From: Pycnopodia helianthoides | Lineage: Eukaryota; Echinodermata; Asteroidea; Forcipulatida; Asteriidae | DNA length: 64,000 bases | Assembly (NCBI GenBank): GCA_032158295.1 | Contig: CM063254.1 | Coordinates: forward strand, 7,792,614 to 7,856,613 | Reading direction: 5' to 3' | Made by a program: the position numbers and the translations under genes | Shown here: one piece after another, positions 1 to 12,800 of the stretch | How positions within the stretch are numbered: the stretch's first letter is position 1 | Layout: every line of letters starts with the position of its first letter | The notes under the pieces: generated by a model | Told to the model about the DNA's origin: nothing | The model's input: only the letters and a program-made list of their open reading frames with translations | The model's database searches: none

Positions 1-152
1 TTGGCTTTTCTTTTGGGTTGTTCGAAAAGGAAAAAACACTGTTCAGGACTTTTCACTTTTTTTGCAGTTTTAAAATTTGATTTTCTGAATCACACAATGG
101 CAGTATGTTCCGGAGAATAGAATTTTCACAATTTTCTTATTCGTCAGGCATT

Positions 153-368
153 AAACTGCAAGGGAAACTGACTGGGTAAATTTTGAATCAATTTTGGGTT
201 GAACAAAGAAAAATTGACTGGAACAGGATATGAACCTGCGACCTCCTGATTAACACACCATTGCTCTACCAGCTTAGCTATCTAACTAGAGCTCTATCAC
301 ATTAATCCTGAGGTCGCAGGTTCAAGTCCTGCTTCTAGTAAACTTTTCTTTCGTTCAGCCCAAAATTA
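153..368. repeat. Two SINE-A copies in inverted arrangement
   Basis: A minus-strand tRNA-like SINE (about 153-291) abuts a plus-strand fragment (301-368) with GAGGTCGCAGGTTCAAGTCC, a pol III B-box-like word, and the CTTTCGTTCAGCCCAAAATT tail. Confidence 0.7.
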
Positions 369-860
369 CTTGTCATTTTTTAGCAGATTATGCAGAAGTG
401 CAACCTCTCCGCCGATGTGCGGATTTCCACATTTTTTCACAAAATGAGTTTTATGCCTGATAATGCAATCAAATACATTTTTGTATGCAGGACCACTAAT
501 CATGGCTTTGCATTCTGCGTAATTCTGGGCTTTAGGTTATTATTTTCCTCTTACAGAGTTGGCACTCAAGTTCTGCGCTAGATGTGTAACAGAAGAATGC
601 TTGGTAGCGTGAATTACGCACGCACAGAAGCAACAATTTCTTGCTTACCTGTGGAATACACTTTTGTTGAGCACGGATATTTCTGCAACTGTGAGTGCAG
701 ATTCAAAAGGTTGCCTTGAGTCCATTTTCATTACATTTAATGCACAATGGACATGTTGATTCTCGGTCTTGGGGGTTCAGTCACACAAAAGTAGCGCTGC
801 TGACTTTGAGACAGACTTCCAAAGATCTAGATGACTCATTTTGTATTTTCCCGGTCACAG

Positions 861-3800
861 AGTTCTGCAGCTGATGAACCTGACTGATGCTAAGTTAGCA
901 CAGGGGGGATGCGAGAAACTAGACCTGGCAATGCTCAGCTTCTTTGAGCAGTTCACAAAGATCTACTTGGGCAATCAGGTCCAAAAATCGTCAAAGGTAA
1001 AAATAAAATTGTGCCATGGATTTTTTTATTTATTTTTTTTGTCTCACAAAAGATGCCTCTATTTTCAGGCCTTGAGAGCTGTTTTACTTGTCTTGAAGTC
1101 CAGTTTCCATTTTGGATATGGTTTGAACATCCTCCTGTCTTGCTCTCATTCTCAAAATGATTGGGGTCTCTGACAAAGACCTGAAAAATAGAAATTTGTA
1201 ATTTTGTGTGTTATTAGTTTTTGTTAGGAATATTAATGCATTTATTCACAAAGCCAAGGATTGGGCGGTGCATGATTCAATAGACCGTATGGAATATGAC
1301 GTCACCATTCAAAAACCTGCCCTACAACATGGCGTCTGTGAGCGTGTACGTGTGCTTACGTGTGCCGTAAAAATCAAACCGGGAACGCTGCACGCTGTGT
1401 GCTTCATTGATGTACGCGTTTAGACGTGCATACGGTTTGCCCTACAGTTTGCCCTATAGCAACAAAGGGGTTATTCAATACGGTCTATATACTGGGACAT
1501 CAATACAGATTGGTACAGTGTTTGAGCGTGAAACCAGACTTTCTGCTTGTTCTCACCCATACACTCTCGCTTTGCTGAGATGTAGAACAAAGAGCCATTC
1601 CAACAGCTTTATTCCACGTACTGCATCTCTTTGGAACTCCTTGCCTTGTGCATGTTTCCCTCCATCCTACAATCTAGACTGTTTTAAGAGGAATATAAAT
1701 TCCTACCTTCAGCTCCCCAGAGTTTTGTTCATGTTAAATGTTTTCGTTATGTAGCCCCTTACCAAGAGTGGCTCTCGGCCTTGTTTGGGGCAAACTTGCA
1801 TTAAAAAAAAAATAAATAAATAAAATGTGTTAGTATTAATATGTCCTCACAGCCTTCAGCAATGATTTTGGATTGTAATATATGTATAAATTTTAAAATT
1901 CCATATAATTTTTGTAAATGTCCATGAATCGATTAAAATCATTTTAGTGGTAATTCTCTTTTTTCCATTATATTTTGCCTAAAATCGATATTCTCATATA
2001 TTTCTGTATTTACTTTACAGCTTTATAGAACGTTATCGCAAGTGTTGGGCCTGCAGGATGAGTCAACGGTGCTTAGTGTATTCATTGGAAAGATGTAGGT
2101 ATTTTTGTTTGAATTTGTAGCGTGTCGTTGCCAAGCGGTCTAGCGCATCGAACGATAGTTCTGGTGGCTGAGTCGTTGGAGTGTGTGGGTTCGAGTCCCG
2201 GTTGTGACTCTTGTGTCCTTGGACAACAAGACAGTTAGGTATAATTGCTTCTCATCACCGAGGAGTAAACGGGTACCAGCGAGGGTAGAGATTGTTGGTG
2301 TGAATGGTTAGCAACCTGTGCGCCCGTTTGGCTGCCGGTGCTGCATACTCCTAAGGCTTAATGACCCATCTGAAAGACTGAACGAGATAACGCGGGATGC
2401 AAGCGTTGTGATGGGGCATGCCAGGATTCGAACCTACATTCTGTAAGTGTCAGAACTTGACTTCAATGCATCAGACTGCTCAGCCAAGTCAGATAAAGTT
2501 TATATAAATACTATATGAAATTTGATTAATTTCCTGAACTCATTCATTTGAGGATTCAGAAAAAATTCCTTTACTGTTATGATAACCAAAAATCATTTTT
2601 TCCCCCCGATCTTGTGTGAAATATCCCTTGTTTATTCTGTCTTCCTCCATTACCCGCAGCATAACAAACCTGAAATATTGGGGTCGGAGTGAGCCCATTA
2701 TTGCCAAGACTCTTCAGCTTCTCAGTGATTTGTCCATCGGGTACAGCAGCGTGCGTAAGCTCGTCAAGCTTGATGCCGTGCAGTTCATGCTCAGGAATCA
2801 TACGGTAAGCAGTGTGTGTCTTATCGGGGCCCAACAGACCTTGTGCACATGACGTCAATTGAGTAGGGCGCCCCCTCGGCTAGAGGTCAAAAGAAGGCAG
2901 TAGCTCATTGGCCGATCCTGTGCGCCGCGTGCACAAATCTGTGTGTTTCCATTGTTTCATCATCATTTTACCTCTAAGATGGCGGTGTGATGGCGGCGTG
3001 AGGAAGTAAGTTTTTATGGTAATGTATTTCTTTAGTAAAAAGTGACCACTGCCTTTAACTTGTAAGCAATGGATTACTCGGCCGTATGTAGGACTCTTCC
3101 TCTCTGCTGTACACAGATACAGAATCCTAGATATGAGGGTTCTTTTCTGGGGTGGACAATTTTCAGAGCTCCACAATTTAAATCTTGCCTGTAAGAAGCT
3201 ACTAATGTCACCGTCACCGGATTAACGTTCCATGGCCGCATACATTGTTGGGTGGTGGGCTTCGCACGTCAGATGTTCTTCATAATTCAGTTGTTTTCGT
3301 GAAATAGTTCAGCTGTCAACAGTAAACCTTTCTGCAAATTTTGTGTACAGTTCTTCGCGCGAACCTGTTACGTGTGCATTTGTGCAAGGTATATGATAAT
3401 GCATTCCATTGTATACTCTCAATTCAAATGATAGTCCTGCACGACATGCAGGTTTGAGAGAACAAACAAAACATAAATGGGGTGTCGTGGCCGAGCGGTT
3501 AAGAACACCGAACTCAAGCTCTGGTGTTTTGTGTTCAGCAGAGTGTGGGTTCGAGTCCCGGTCGTGACACTTGTGTGTCCCTGAGCGAGACACTGTTTGC
3601 TTCTCTCCACCCAGGGGTAAAATGGGTACCTGTGTGGGCAGAGATGGTTCTTGTGATTGATTTAGCTTAGTAGTGCATATTTGTTGCACAGGCTGTATAC
3701 TCCCCAGGGAGCTGAGATGGTTTAAGGAATGAAACTAATGGCCCAGTGACCAGGGATAAGTGTGAAGCACTTTGAGATGCCCTTCGGGTGTGTAAAGCGC

Positions 3801-6800
3801 AATATAAAAACCGAATATTATTATTATTATTATTAAATTTTTTGCGTTTAGAGCTGGGGTCAACGTGCAAGTGAGCACTGTTTATGTTAACTTAAAACAG
3901 CCCGTGTTGTTCTGGTCTAAGGATTCATTTGCCAGCATCTCTTTAAATGAAGATGTATTGAAATTCCCTTTCAGAGTGATCACTTCCCGTTCCTGGGCAT
4001 CAACGGAACATTCTCAGTCAGCGACATGAGATGTCGGACGACGTTCTATACCGCCCTCGGGAGGCTCCTTATGGTGGATCTTGGCGAGGACGAAGATCGG
4101 TTCGAGTCCTTCATGCTGCCCATCACCTCGGCGTTTCAGTTTGTTGGAGCTCAGCTGGCTAACGCCACGGAGGGAGCTGTGTGGAATGAAGCAGAGACAA
4201 AGGTACCAACAAGCTTGTCTAATTTATTGTGTGGTCCCTGGGGTTGATGTCACAAAACTCTTCCTAACTTAAGACTAGTCCTAGGCAATGCTAAGAGATG
4301 GGACTAGTCTAAGTTAGGACCAGTACTTAGGACTAGTCCTAAGTTAGGACCAGTACTTAGGACTAGTCCTATCTCTTAGCATTGCCTAGGACTAGTCCTA
4401 AGTTAGGAAGAGTTTTGTGAAATCGACCCCTGGCTGTACGGCAGTTACAGGTTGAATGGCTTCTGACTGGCACCCTCGAACAACGATACTGACGACATAG
4501 GAAACTGCCAACATTAGAGCTACATGTAGATAGCTCAGTTGGTAGAGAGCTGGTAATCTGGAGGTTGCAGGTTAAAGTCCCACTCTAGTAAATTTCAATG
4601 TGCATGATTGCTTGAAAAAACAGTAGGGAGAGTCTCAAAAGTCTGTATGGTAGAAAGTTCTTAATGGGTCGATTAAGTATTCCAGTGAGCGGATATTGAC
4701 CGGTCCGCTTGACCAATGCAATTATGTAGAGATCGTTTTAAAAAATAATGAACTGTTTATTACAAACTTGGCTATTGCTCAGATCGATATTTGTGAGAAA
4801 AAAAAATATGTATTGACAAAATAGGGCAACTGCCAACATTAGGGCTAGATAGCCCAGTTGGTAGAGAGCTGGCTTGTTAATTTAGAGGTCGCAGGATCAA
4901 GTCTCGCTCTTGTCAATTCATCTTTGTATAACCCAAAAATAAAACCCTGAAAATAAAACTCTTCACCGTCCTACTAGTCTGTATTGTCCTGGATGATTTT
5001 ATATGTACGATGCGCTACGCCAATTGCAAATGAAAAATTGTTTATCTCTTCTTGCCCCAACTCCTACAAAATGAATCCCCTGATGCGGCAAAACCATTCA
5101 ACAATGCTTTGATAACAATAGCTTGTGCATTGTGAGACGCCTGCTTGCGTTACGAAAACAGTGCCGCCAATTTCTAGTCGTAATCCTTGCTACTTCAAAT
5201 TGTCTTAAGACCCCTGGTTCATTTTGGTGTGTGCATTCATTGTCTGTTTCTTCACCATGCAGAGAACGTTAATCGGTTTGTCCAGAGATCTCCGCGGCAT
5301 AGCCTTTGCCTTCAACACCAAGGCTAGTTACATGATGCTGTTTGACTGGATGTATCCTTCACATTTTTGACTTATTTATATTTATTTATTGGACAATATT
5401 TCAGGCACAAAACAAGTTCAAGAGGAAAATGATTTAAAATACGTAAATATACGATAATATTAATAATAATAATAAAAGCCATTCTTATTAAGCGCATATT
5501 ACGGTGAGATCCCTATGCGCTGTGATGAATTCAACAATTATAAAAATTGAACAGATATGTCTTAACCCCGGGTTCTTAAATGTTCTGGTGTTTCGGCCTG
5601 TTTGGCAACTTCTGGTAAATTGTTCCATAACTGAACAGCAGCAGATTGGAAAGAGCGGGAACCATAGGACTTAGTTTTGATAACAGGGGGAGTCAAAAGA
5701 GATTTTGTGGTAGAACTCAGATTTCTAGCTGGTACTCCTGAACTAAATTATATCTTTATTAAGCTTATTTTGAAGAGCTGCTTTGAGCAAATCTGCATAA
5801 AAACAAGCGTGCTAAGCAAAAATTTGCAGGAAACTAGTCACAATATCAATGGAAAGTACAGGGCATGTTGTGCATCTTCTTAGCAAGTTTAATCTGTGCT
5901 TACCAAATCTATGATCTTTGCTGCACTTTGAACGAAATTGGGTCCTTAAACATAATAACAATAATAATAATAATAATAGAAATAAGATGCAGTTCTTATA
6001 AAGCGCTTTATCACACCCAGAGGGCATCTTAAAGTGCTCATTATTTTTTATCTACAAGGTATGTGAAGCTATGTGTGAAATATAAGACCCATTTATTTAC
6101 GTAGCACCATGTAACGGTTTTTAAGGTGCTGCATGAGTGGGGCCATAGCCTCTTCTAATGGACCCTTGAAACACTGGGCAGTACTCATAATATTGGACTG
6201 AGACTCATTCCGACTGGCCCTTAACAACCATCTCTCAGCTACCCAGCGTACACCCCGATCCTCCACAGAGCCATAGAGCTATGGTACCACGAGCCCATGG
6301 TGACCACCCCTATCCTGAAGCTGATGGCCGAGCTGGTTCAGAACCGGTCTCAGCGGTTGCAGTTTGACGTGTCGTCGCCCAACGGGATCCTGCTGTTCAG
6401 AGAGACCAGCAAGATGCTGGTAGCGTACGGTAGGGTCATTGGTTATCTTGTAGCGTCAGTGGGAAAATGTTGTATTTTGTATTTGGTCGTACCGTTGTAT
6501 CTCGTACGAGAGACACTCTCTCTGTTTTTTTTTTTGGGGGGGGGTAAGTGGGGTAAAAAAACCATAATTTTGTATTTTGTTGTTGTATCGAACCATAATT
6601 TGATATTGAACTAAGATATTGACAAAATAGGGAGACCGCCAATATAGGGCTAGATAGCTCAGTTGGTAGAGCGCCGGTACGTTAATCCGGAGGTCGTTGG
6701 TTCAAATCCCGCTCTAGTCAATTTTTCTTTGTTCAACCCCCATACGAACCATAATTTGGTCATTTAAAAAAACAATCTCATGGGGCCGGGGCCTCCCTCT

Positions 6801-9800
6801 TAACACTGCTTTGATTATTAATGGTGAAAGCATCTATTAAAATCGTTGAAACGTTTTTGCATGTAAAAGTTTTCGTCATACAATGAGGACATTCAAGCAC
6901 ATAGGAACTTGTCTTGGACAGGGTATATACATTTAATAAGTGCATTCTCTAGCAGTTTACTCATTTTGTCTATTCAAATTTCTCTCAAAAGGGCTGTGTT
7001 GTCATGATCAAAGCAGGTCTGTGGCTGTACATTGAATTATGAACTCTCACCCAGTAACTGCATCCGAGCGCCCTCTCTTTGTATCATATGTATGGAAAGT
7101 GCGCATGCGCGTGCAGGAACTTGGTGGGAGTTCACAGCCACAGGCCTACTTTGATCATGGCGACACAGCCTCTTTAAACGTCTGTGAAAATACGTATATT
7201 TTTTTTCTTTCCCCAACTCTTCTTACAGGATCAAGAATATTAACATTAGGGGACATTCCAAAGGACCAAGTCTATGCCATGAAATATCCTTTTTTGTAGT
7301 TGAACAAAGATTATCAAACTTTTCACAAGGATGAGAAATTTCAGACTTTTGTCTGCATTCGGACTTTTTCAGATTTTTCGTATGAATACTGTGTTGATGC
7401 ATTCACTTCATACCATATTGCAGGCTGGCATAGTTTATCTATCATTCAACACCATGTGGATATGGTCAGACAGTAGGAGGGTTGGCTGTGTACTGTGTAG
7501 ATGCATTCACCACATACCATATTGCAGGCTGGCATAGTTTATCTATCATTCAACACCATGTGGACGATTTTGAATGGTCAGACAGTAGGAGGGTTGACTG
7601 TGCACTGTGTCGATGCATTCACCACATGATGTCATCTTGCAGGCTGGCATAGTTTATCTGTCATTCAACACCATGTGCATGATATTGAATGGTCAGACAG
7701 TAGGAGGGTTGGCTGTGTACTGTGTAGATGCATTCACCCCATGATGTCATCTTGCAGGCTGGCGTAGTTTATCTGTCATTCAACACCATGTGCATGATAT
7801 TGAATGGTTAGACAGTAGGGGTTGACTGTGTACTGTGTAGATGCGTTCACCACATGATATCATGTTGCAGGCTGGCACAGTGCATCTGTCAATCAAACTA
7901 ACAGTAGATGATATTGAATAGTCAAAGAGTAGGAGGGTTGATCTTAAAATCTCCGGTTTTACCATTCACAGTTAAGCTGCTGACAGAAATAAGTTAAACC
8001 ACGTGTATTTGCATCGCACTTCTGAAAGACAAGTCTGGTGCTGTAGAGTTTCTTGGGTAAACCCTTTTATTCAAAGAGGGACCAGGCCAGTGCCCTTCAT
8101 AGGACCTTCCGTTAATCGATTGAGCCAGTGTAAGTGAAGTGGGGAATGGTTCATGATGGATTTATGTCACACTGACCCAGTAGGATAGAGGTAACGTTTC
8201 CTTGACCTTAGACCCTCCAAGCTGAAGGGAGTATCGATATGCTTCGGTATGCTCAAGGCGGTACTGTCGGGGAGTTATGTCAACTTCGGCGTCTTCCAAC
8301 TCTACGGCGACAGCTCCCTGGAGGAGGTGCTTCAGATGTTTGTCAAGTTGCTGCTGTCGATACCTCTCAGTGATTTACTGGTAAGTTCAATCCTGTCATA
8401 TCGGTGAAAAAATTATTGACTTTGAAATAACACGCTGGAAAGTTTCTCTCTGAAACTTGTCTTTTTAATGATAATTACAACGAATACCATTATTTACAGT
8501 TTAAATTTTACTATTGTTACCATGAAGCTAATCCGGCTATTAAGATTACATGAGATTACCGTCAATTCAATCCACATGACCCCGATCACAATAGATCCAG
8601 AAAGGTGGATCAGACCCGGATCTGATCCACCAGTGTGGATTAACAGCTGGTGTTAACGCAAACAAGCAGGATCGGACCCGGTTCAAGATCCTGTAGTTTT
8701 AGTCCACCTTTTGAGGGGGGTTGAATCCTGCAATTGGTGGATCATATCCGGCAAAGTGGATTTGAGAAACGAGTGTAAACACAAAAGTGGATCAGTAACC
8801 ACAATTCAATGTGGTCATTTTCAATTTTTCTAGGAATGGTGGGCTTTTTGCTTGTGTTTTTGTGTGACAGCTGTGATCAAAAGTGGGATCAGAGCTGGAT
8901 CAGGTGCTGGTGTAAACTTGACACCAGGGCCCAATTTCATGGCTCTGCTTACCGCCGAATTCTGCGCTTGCGGTGACCATTCTCTGCTTACTGTTCAAGC
9001 GCCGAATTTCTGCGCTAGCTGTGTAAGCGTAGAATGCCTAGTAACGTGGAGTACGCACGCGCACAAGCCGGAAATCCCCGCTAACCCGTGAAATACGCTT
9101 GACGTAAGCGCGGAATTCCCTGCTTTCGCAAGCGCCGATTCTTTGCCTACGGTAAGCAGAGCCATGAAATTGGGCACTAATCTTGATCTGTGGTCGTGAT
9201 TAAAATGCTGGATCTCAATCCACCTTTCGGGATTGAGGGTAAATGCAGTACATGAGGGTTTAACGGATTATCTCCTAATCCCCCACAGGATTATCCCAAG
9301 CTCAGCTTGAATTACTACAGCTTACTAGAGTGTCTGGCTCAGGATCACATGGGATTTCTGAGCAGTCTGGAACCCCGTGTATTCCTCCACATTTTGTCCT
9401 CGATTTCGGAGGGGCTCACAGCACTAGGTAAGTGTATAATAGCAGTCTTGTCAAAGGAAGATCAAAGTCAAAGTATCATTGGTAGATGCAGAACTCACCT
9501 CTGCTGATCAATTTGTATCATTTTTAAGCATTCATCAGGCAGGGTTTGCCCAACCTCGTCCCCTGTGTGTATCGAGCAGTACGAGGTTGACCGCTCTCTC
9601 ACCCTGGTATTGGATCATTTGCATATCCCAAAATTTTGGATACGTATGCAAATTAGAATAGTCTGGCTGCTTTTTGAATTTCACATCTTCGTCATGATCT
9701 CGTGGTCAGGTACCAGATTTAATAGCCTGTTTGTACAATTGTTGCCGGCCGGCTGTTTTGACAAAGGTTAACATTTGGTTTATTCCAATCACGATCCGAG

Positions 9801-12800
9801 TAAGGAGTTTCCCTCCCAGGGTTTATTATTGTAAACATGATGGTTGGAAATAAAGTAAACCATGGGGACGAGGTTGAGCCAGCTAGGACCACTGGGACTG
9901 AATTTTGAATGGTCCTCAGAAGTTATAACTGGCATTTGGCCAGCGGACCACTGTTAAGGGAGAACGCTGTCACAGCCTAAACACATAGCTCTGCTTTAAA
10001 GCAGCAAATGTTGCTGAACAATTTTCTGCTTAACAAAAATGAACAGGATACCAGTCACAGACAGTACATTGTGACATTGTATTTAGTCTGGTAACCATAT
10101 TCCGGTAAGCGTAATTTTGTTGTGCTTAGCGACTTTTTGTGCTGTTAAAGGCAAATCTTGCTTAGCAGAACCAGGTTGCCAACCAAAGTACCATGTAATG
10201 TTTATAGGTTGTTGCTGGTTCCCTGCAAATTTTTGCTTAGCAAACAAATTTGCGAAGCATTATTTTTCTGCTTAACATCTTCATGAAACAGGGCCCGGTG
10301 TTTTGTTGGGTATATTTTCAAATTAAGAAAAATCTAAATAAACGTTGCCAAAAAAAAATTACAGCTGCTTGTATGGCCCCCCCAAAAAAGTAATGAAGTC
10401 ACATTTTTTCCTGTCAGTTGTTTCCCTAGTGGTTTATTACTTGATATTTGAAATAAGCCAGCATGCTTATCAGGAGGTCGCAGGTTCAAATCCTGCTCTA
10501 GTAAATTTTTCTTTGTTCAACCCAAAATGAAAACAAAAATAGGTACAGTATTGTTCAGAAATGAATACCCCTGTTTATATGACAAGCATTCATAAACGTA
10601 AACAGTTGTTTTGTTCCCGTCAGACACGATGGTGTGCACGGGATGTTGCGCAACACTGGATTCTATTGTCACGTATCTCTTCAAGAGAATATCCAAGTCT
10701 ACGAGTAAGAAAGCCAAGAAGGAAAACGACAACTTCCCGAGAATCATGGAAGTGCCGCCGGCGATTTTACAACAGGTGATAAAAAATAATAATTATAATA
10801 GAACTAGTGGTTGTTGAGTAAAGGCAAGATGAGATTGCATTATTTACCACCAGACATGTGCTGAGATAGGTGTAATAGGATATAACGGGTAGGATGAGTG
10901 TATTTGGATGGGCTCCAGGGTTGTAATGGGGTAAAGTGGGTACATTGGATACTTTTTGATTGGGCTCCAAAGATTGGGTAATGTGATGGATGGATGTGAT
11001 GGGGGGTAAACTGGGTACTGCTGGGTGCATTTGGATGTTGGGTGCACTTGGATTCAATGCATGTTTGAATATGCTAGGACTGTTGAAGTCACGGGGTAAT
11101 TTAGTTCCATTGGGTGCTTTTGGGCTAGGCTACATAGATTGGGTAATGGGATCGGTGTGATGGTATAAACCGGGTGCCATTGGGTACATTAATATTGATG
11201 CCAGAGACCAGTTATGCTAGGATGGGTGTGAAAGGATAAGAAAGGTACCATTAGGTACACAAGACGGGTATGATAAATATTTGTCCGAATTCAGACTTTT
11301 TTTTATACCTGCCTGGTGAAAAAATTTGCTGTTATTTTCATCAGACATGAAGAGATCCTGCTCTTCGTCTCTAGCTCTGAGGATACTGTTTTAACAAGAC
11401 AGTTTTAATGTAGTTATTGAAAAAGCTGATATTCCACGGGGTGCAGGAATACTGTTGCAGACGGATGTACAGTCGGCTCTCATTATTTGGCTGGGACTGG
11501 CCAAATTACCTCGTTATAATAATAATAGTGATAGTAGTGGCTTCTTATATAGCGCTCATATCCGTCACTCAGTGACGCTCAAGGCGCTTCAACAGTCAGC
11601 ATTTTCCTGCAAGGTATATATGTGGAACTACTTTTTGAAGTTTGAGACCTATTCCTTTACATAGCACAATGTAATGGTTTACAAGGTGCTATGGCGCAAT
11701 ATGCTGCCAATCAAACCAGGACAATCCTCAGGACAGGAACGTTGTTATAAGAGGATGGCAGAACAAAGAAACACAAAAGCAGAAATTAGATTTCGGGACT
11801 TTGGAACGAGGGTTGAGTGTCCACTGCCGTCTGTGTTTCTGACCTTGTGTCTTGCATTTGTTTCCCCTTATGATTCCAGATGCTGTCATCGGTGCTCAAC
11901 ATCATCATGTTTGAGGATTGTCGTAACCAGTGGTCTATGTCCAGACCGCTCCTGGGGCTCGTACTACTCAATGAAGACGTAAGTATAAATTACGACACAT
12001 TTACAAAAAAAACTCCCTGTGAACTTTGCAAAAGGGTTGACAAAATTTTGTGATATTGTACTATTCAATGAAGACATTCGTATCAACTAAACACCAAATA
12101 TCTACAGAAATATCCTCAGAAATCTCCTGTATGTTTTGCTGAAAGTTTATGAATTTTTTTAGAAATGTTGAAGTTGTACTGTTAGCCCTTACTCCCTAGG
12201 CATTTTTACCTGCATGTGACCTCAATCCTCCAATATCCTCCTCCTATATCACTCCACACCAAATTGTTTGGATTTGAATACAATTGGAACGCCTGACCCA
12301 GACCTAGGTGTTTGGGCCTAAGGGCCCTGGGGTCGATTTCACAAAACTCTTCCTAACTTAGGACTAGTCCTAGGCAATGCTAAGAGATAGGACTAGTCCT
12401 AAGTTAGGACCAGTACTTTGGACTAGTCCTATCTCTTAGCATTGCCTAGGACTAGTCCTAAGTTAGGAAGAGTTTTGTGAAATCGACCCCTGATATTGTA
12501 CTATTCAATTTAAAATACAAACCCAACAAACATTTACAAAACTCTCCACAGAAAAATCCTGCAAACTTTGCCAAACATCTGACAAATTTGCTTGTCTTTC
12601 GTTTCAGTACTTCACAGAGTTAAGAGAGAGCATTATCAACTCCCAACCGGTGGAGAAGCAGGAGGACATGAGGATGTGCTTTAAGAACTTAATGGACGGC
12701 ATCGAAGCCAACCTCCGTACAAAAAACAGAGACAGGTAAAAAAAGGAAACCTAGATGTACTTTGAATCCTTCAAAATCCAAGACTTTGTGGTAACTCAGC

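Noticed and set aside
6645..6735. Functional tRNA gene
   Set aside because: A and B boxes are good, but the unit recurs across the window with a constant retroposon tail and variable arms; it is a SINE.
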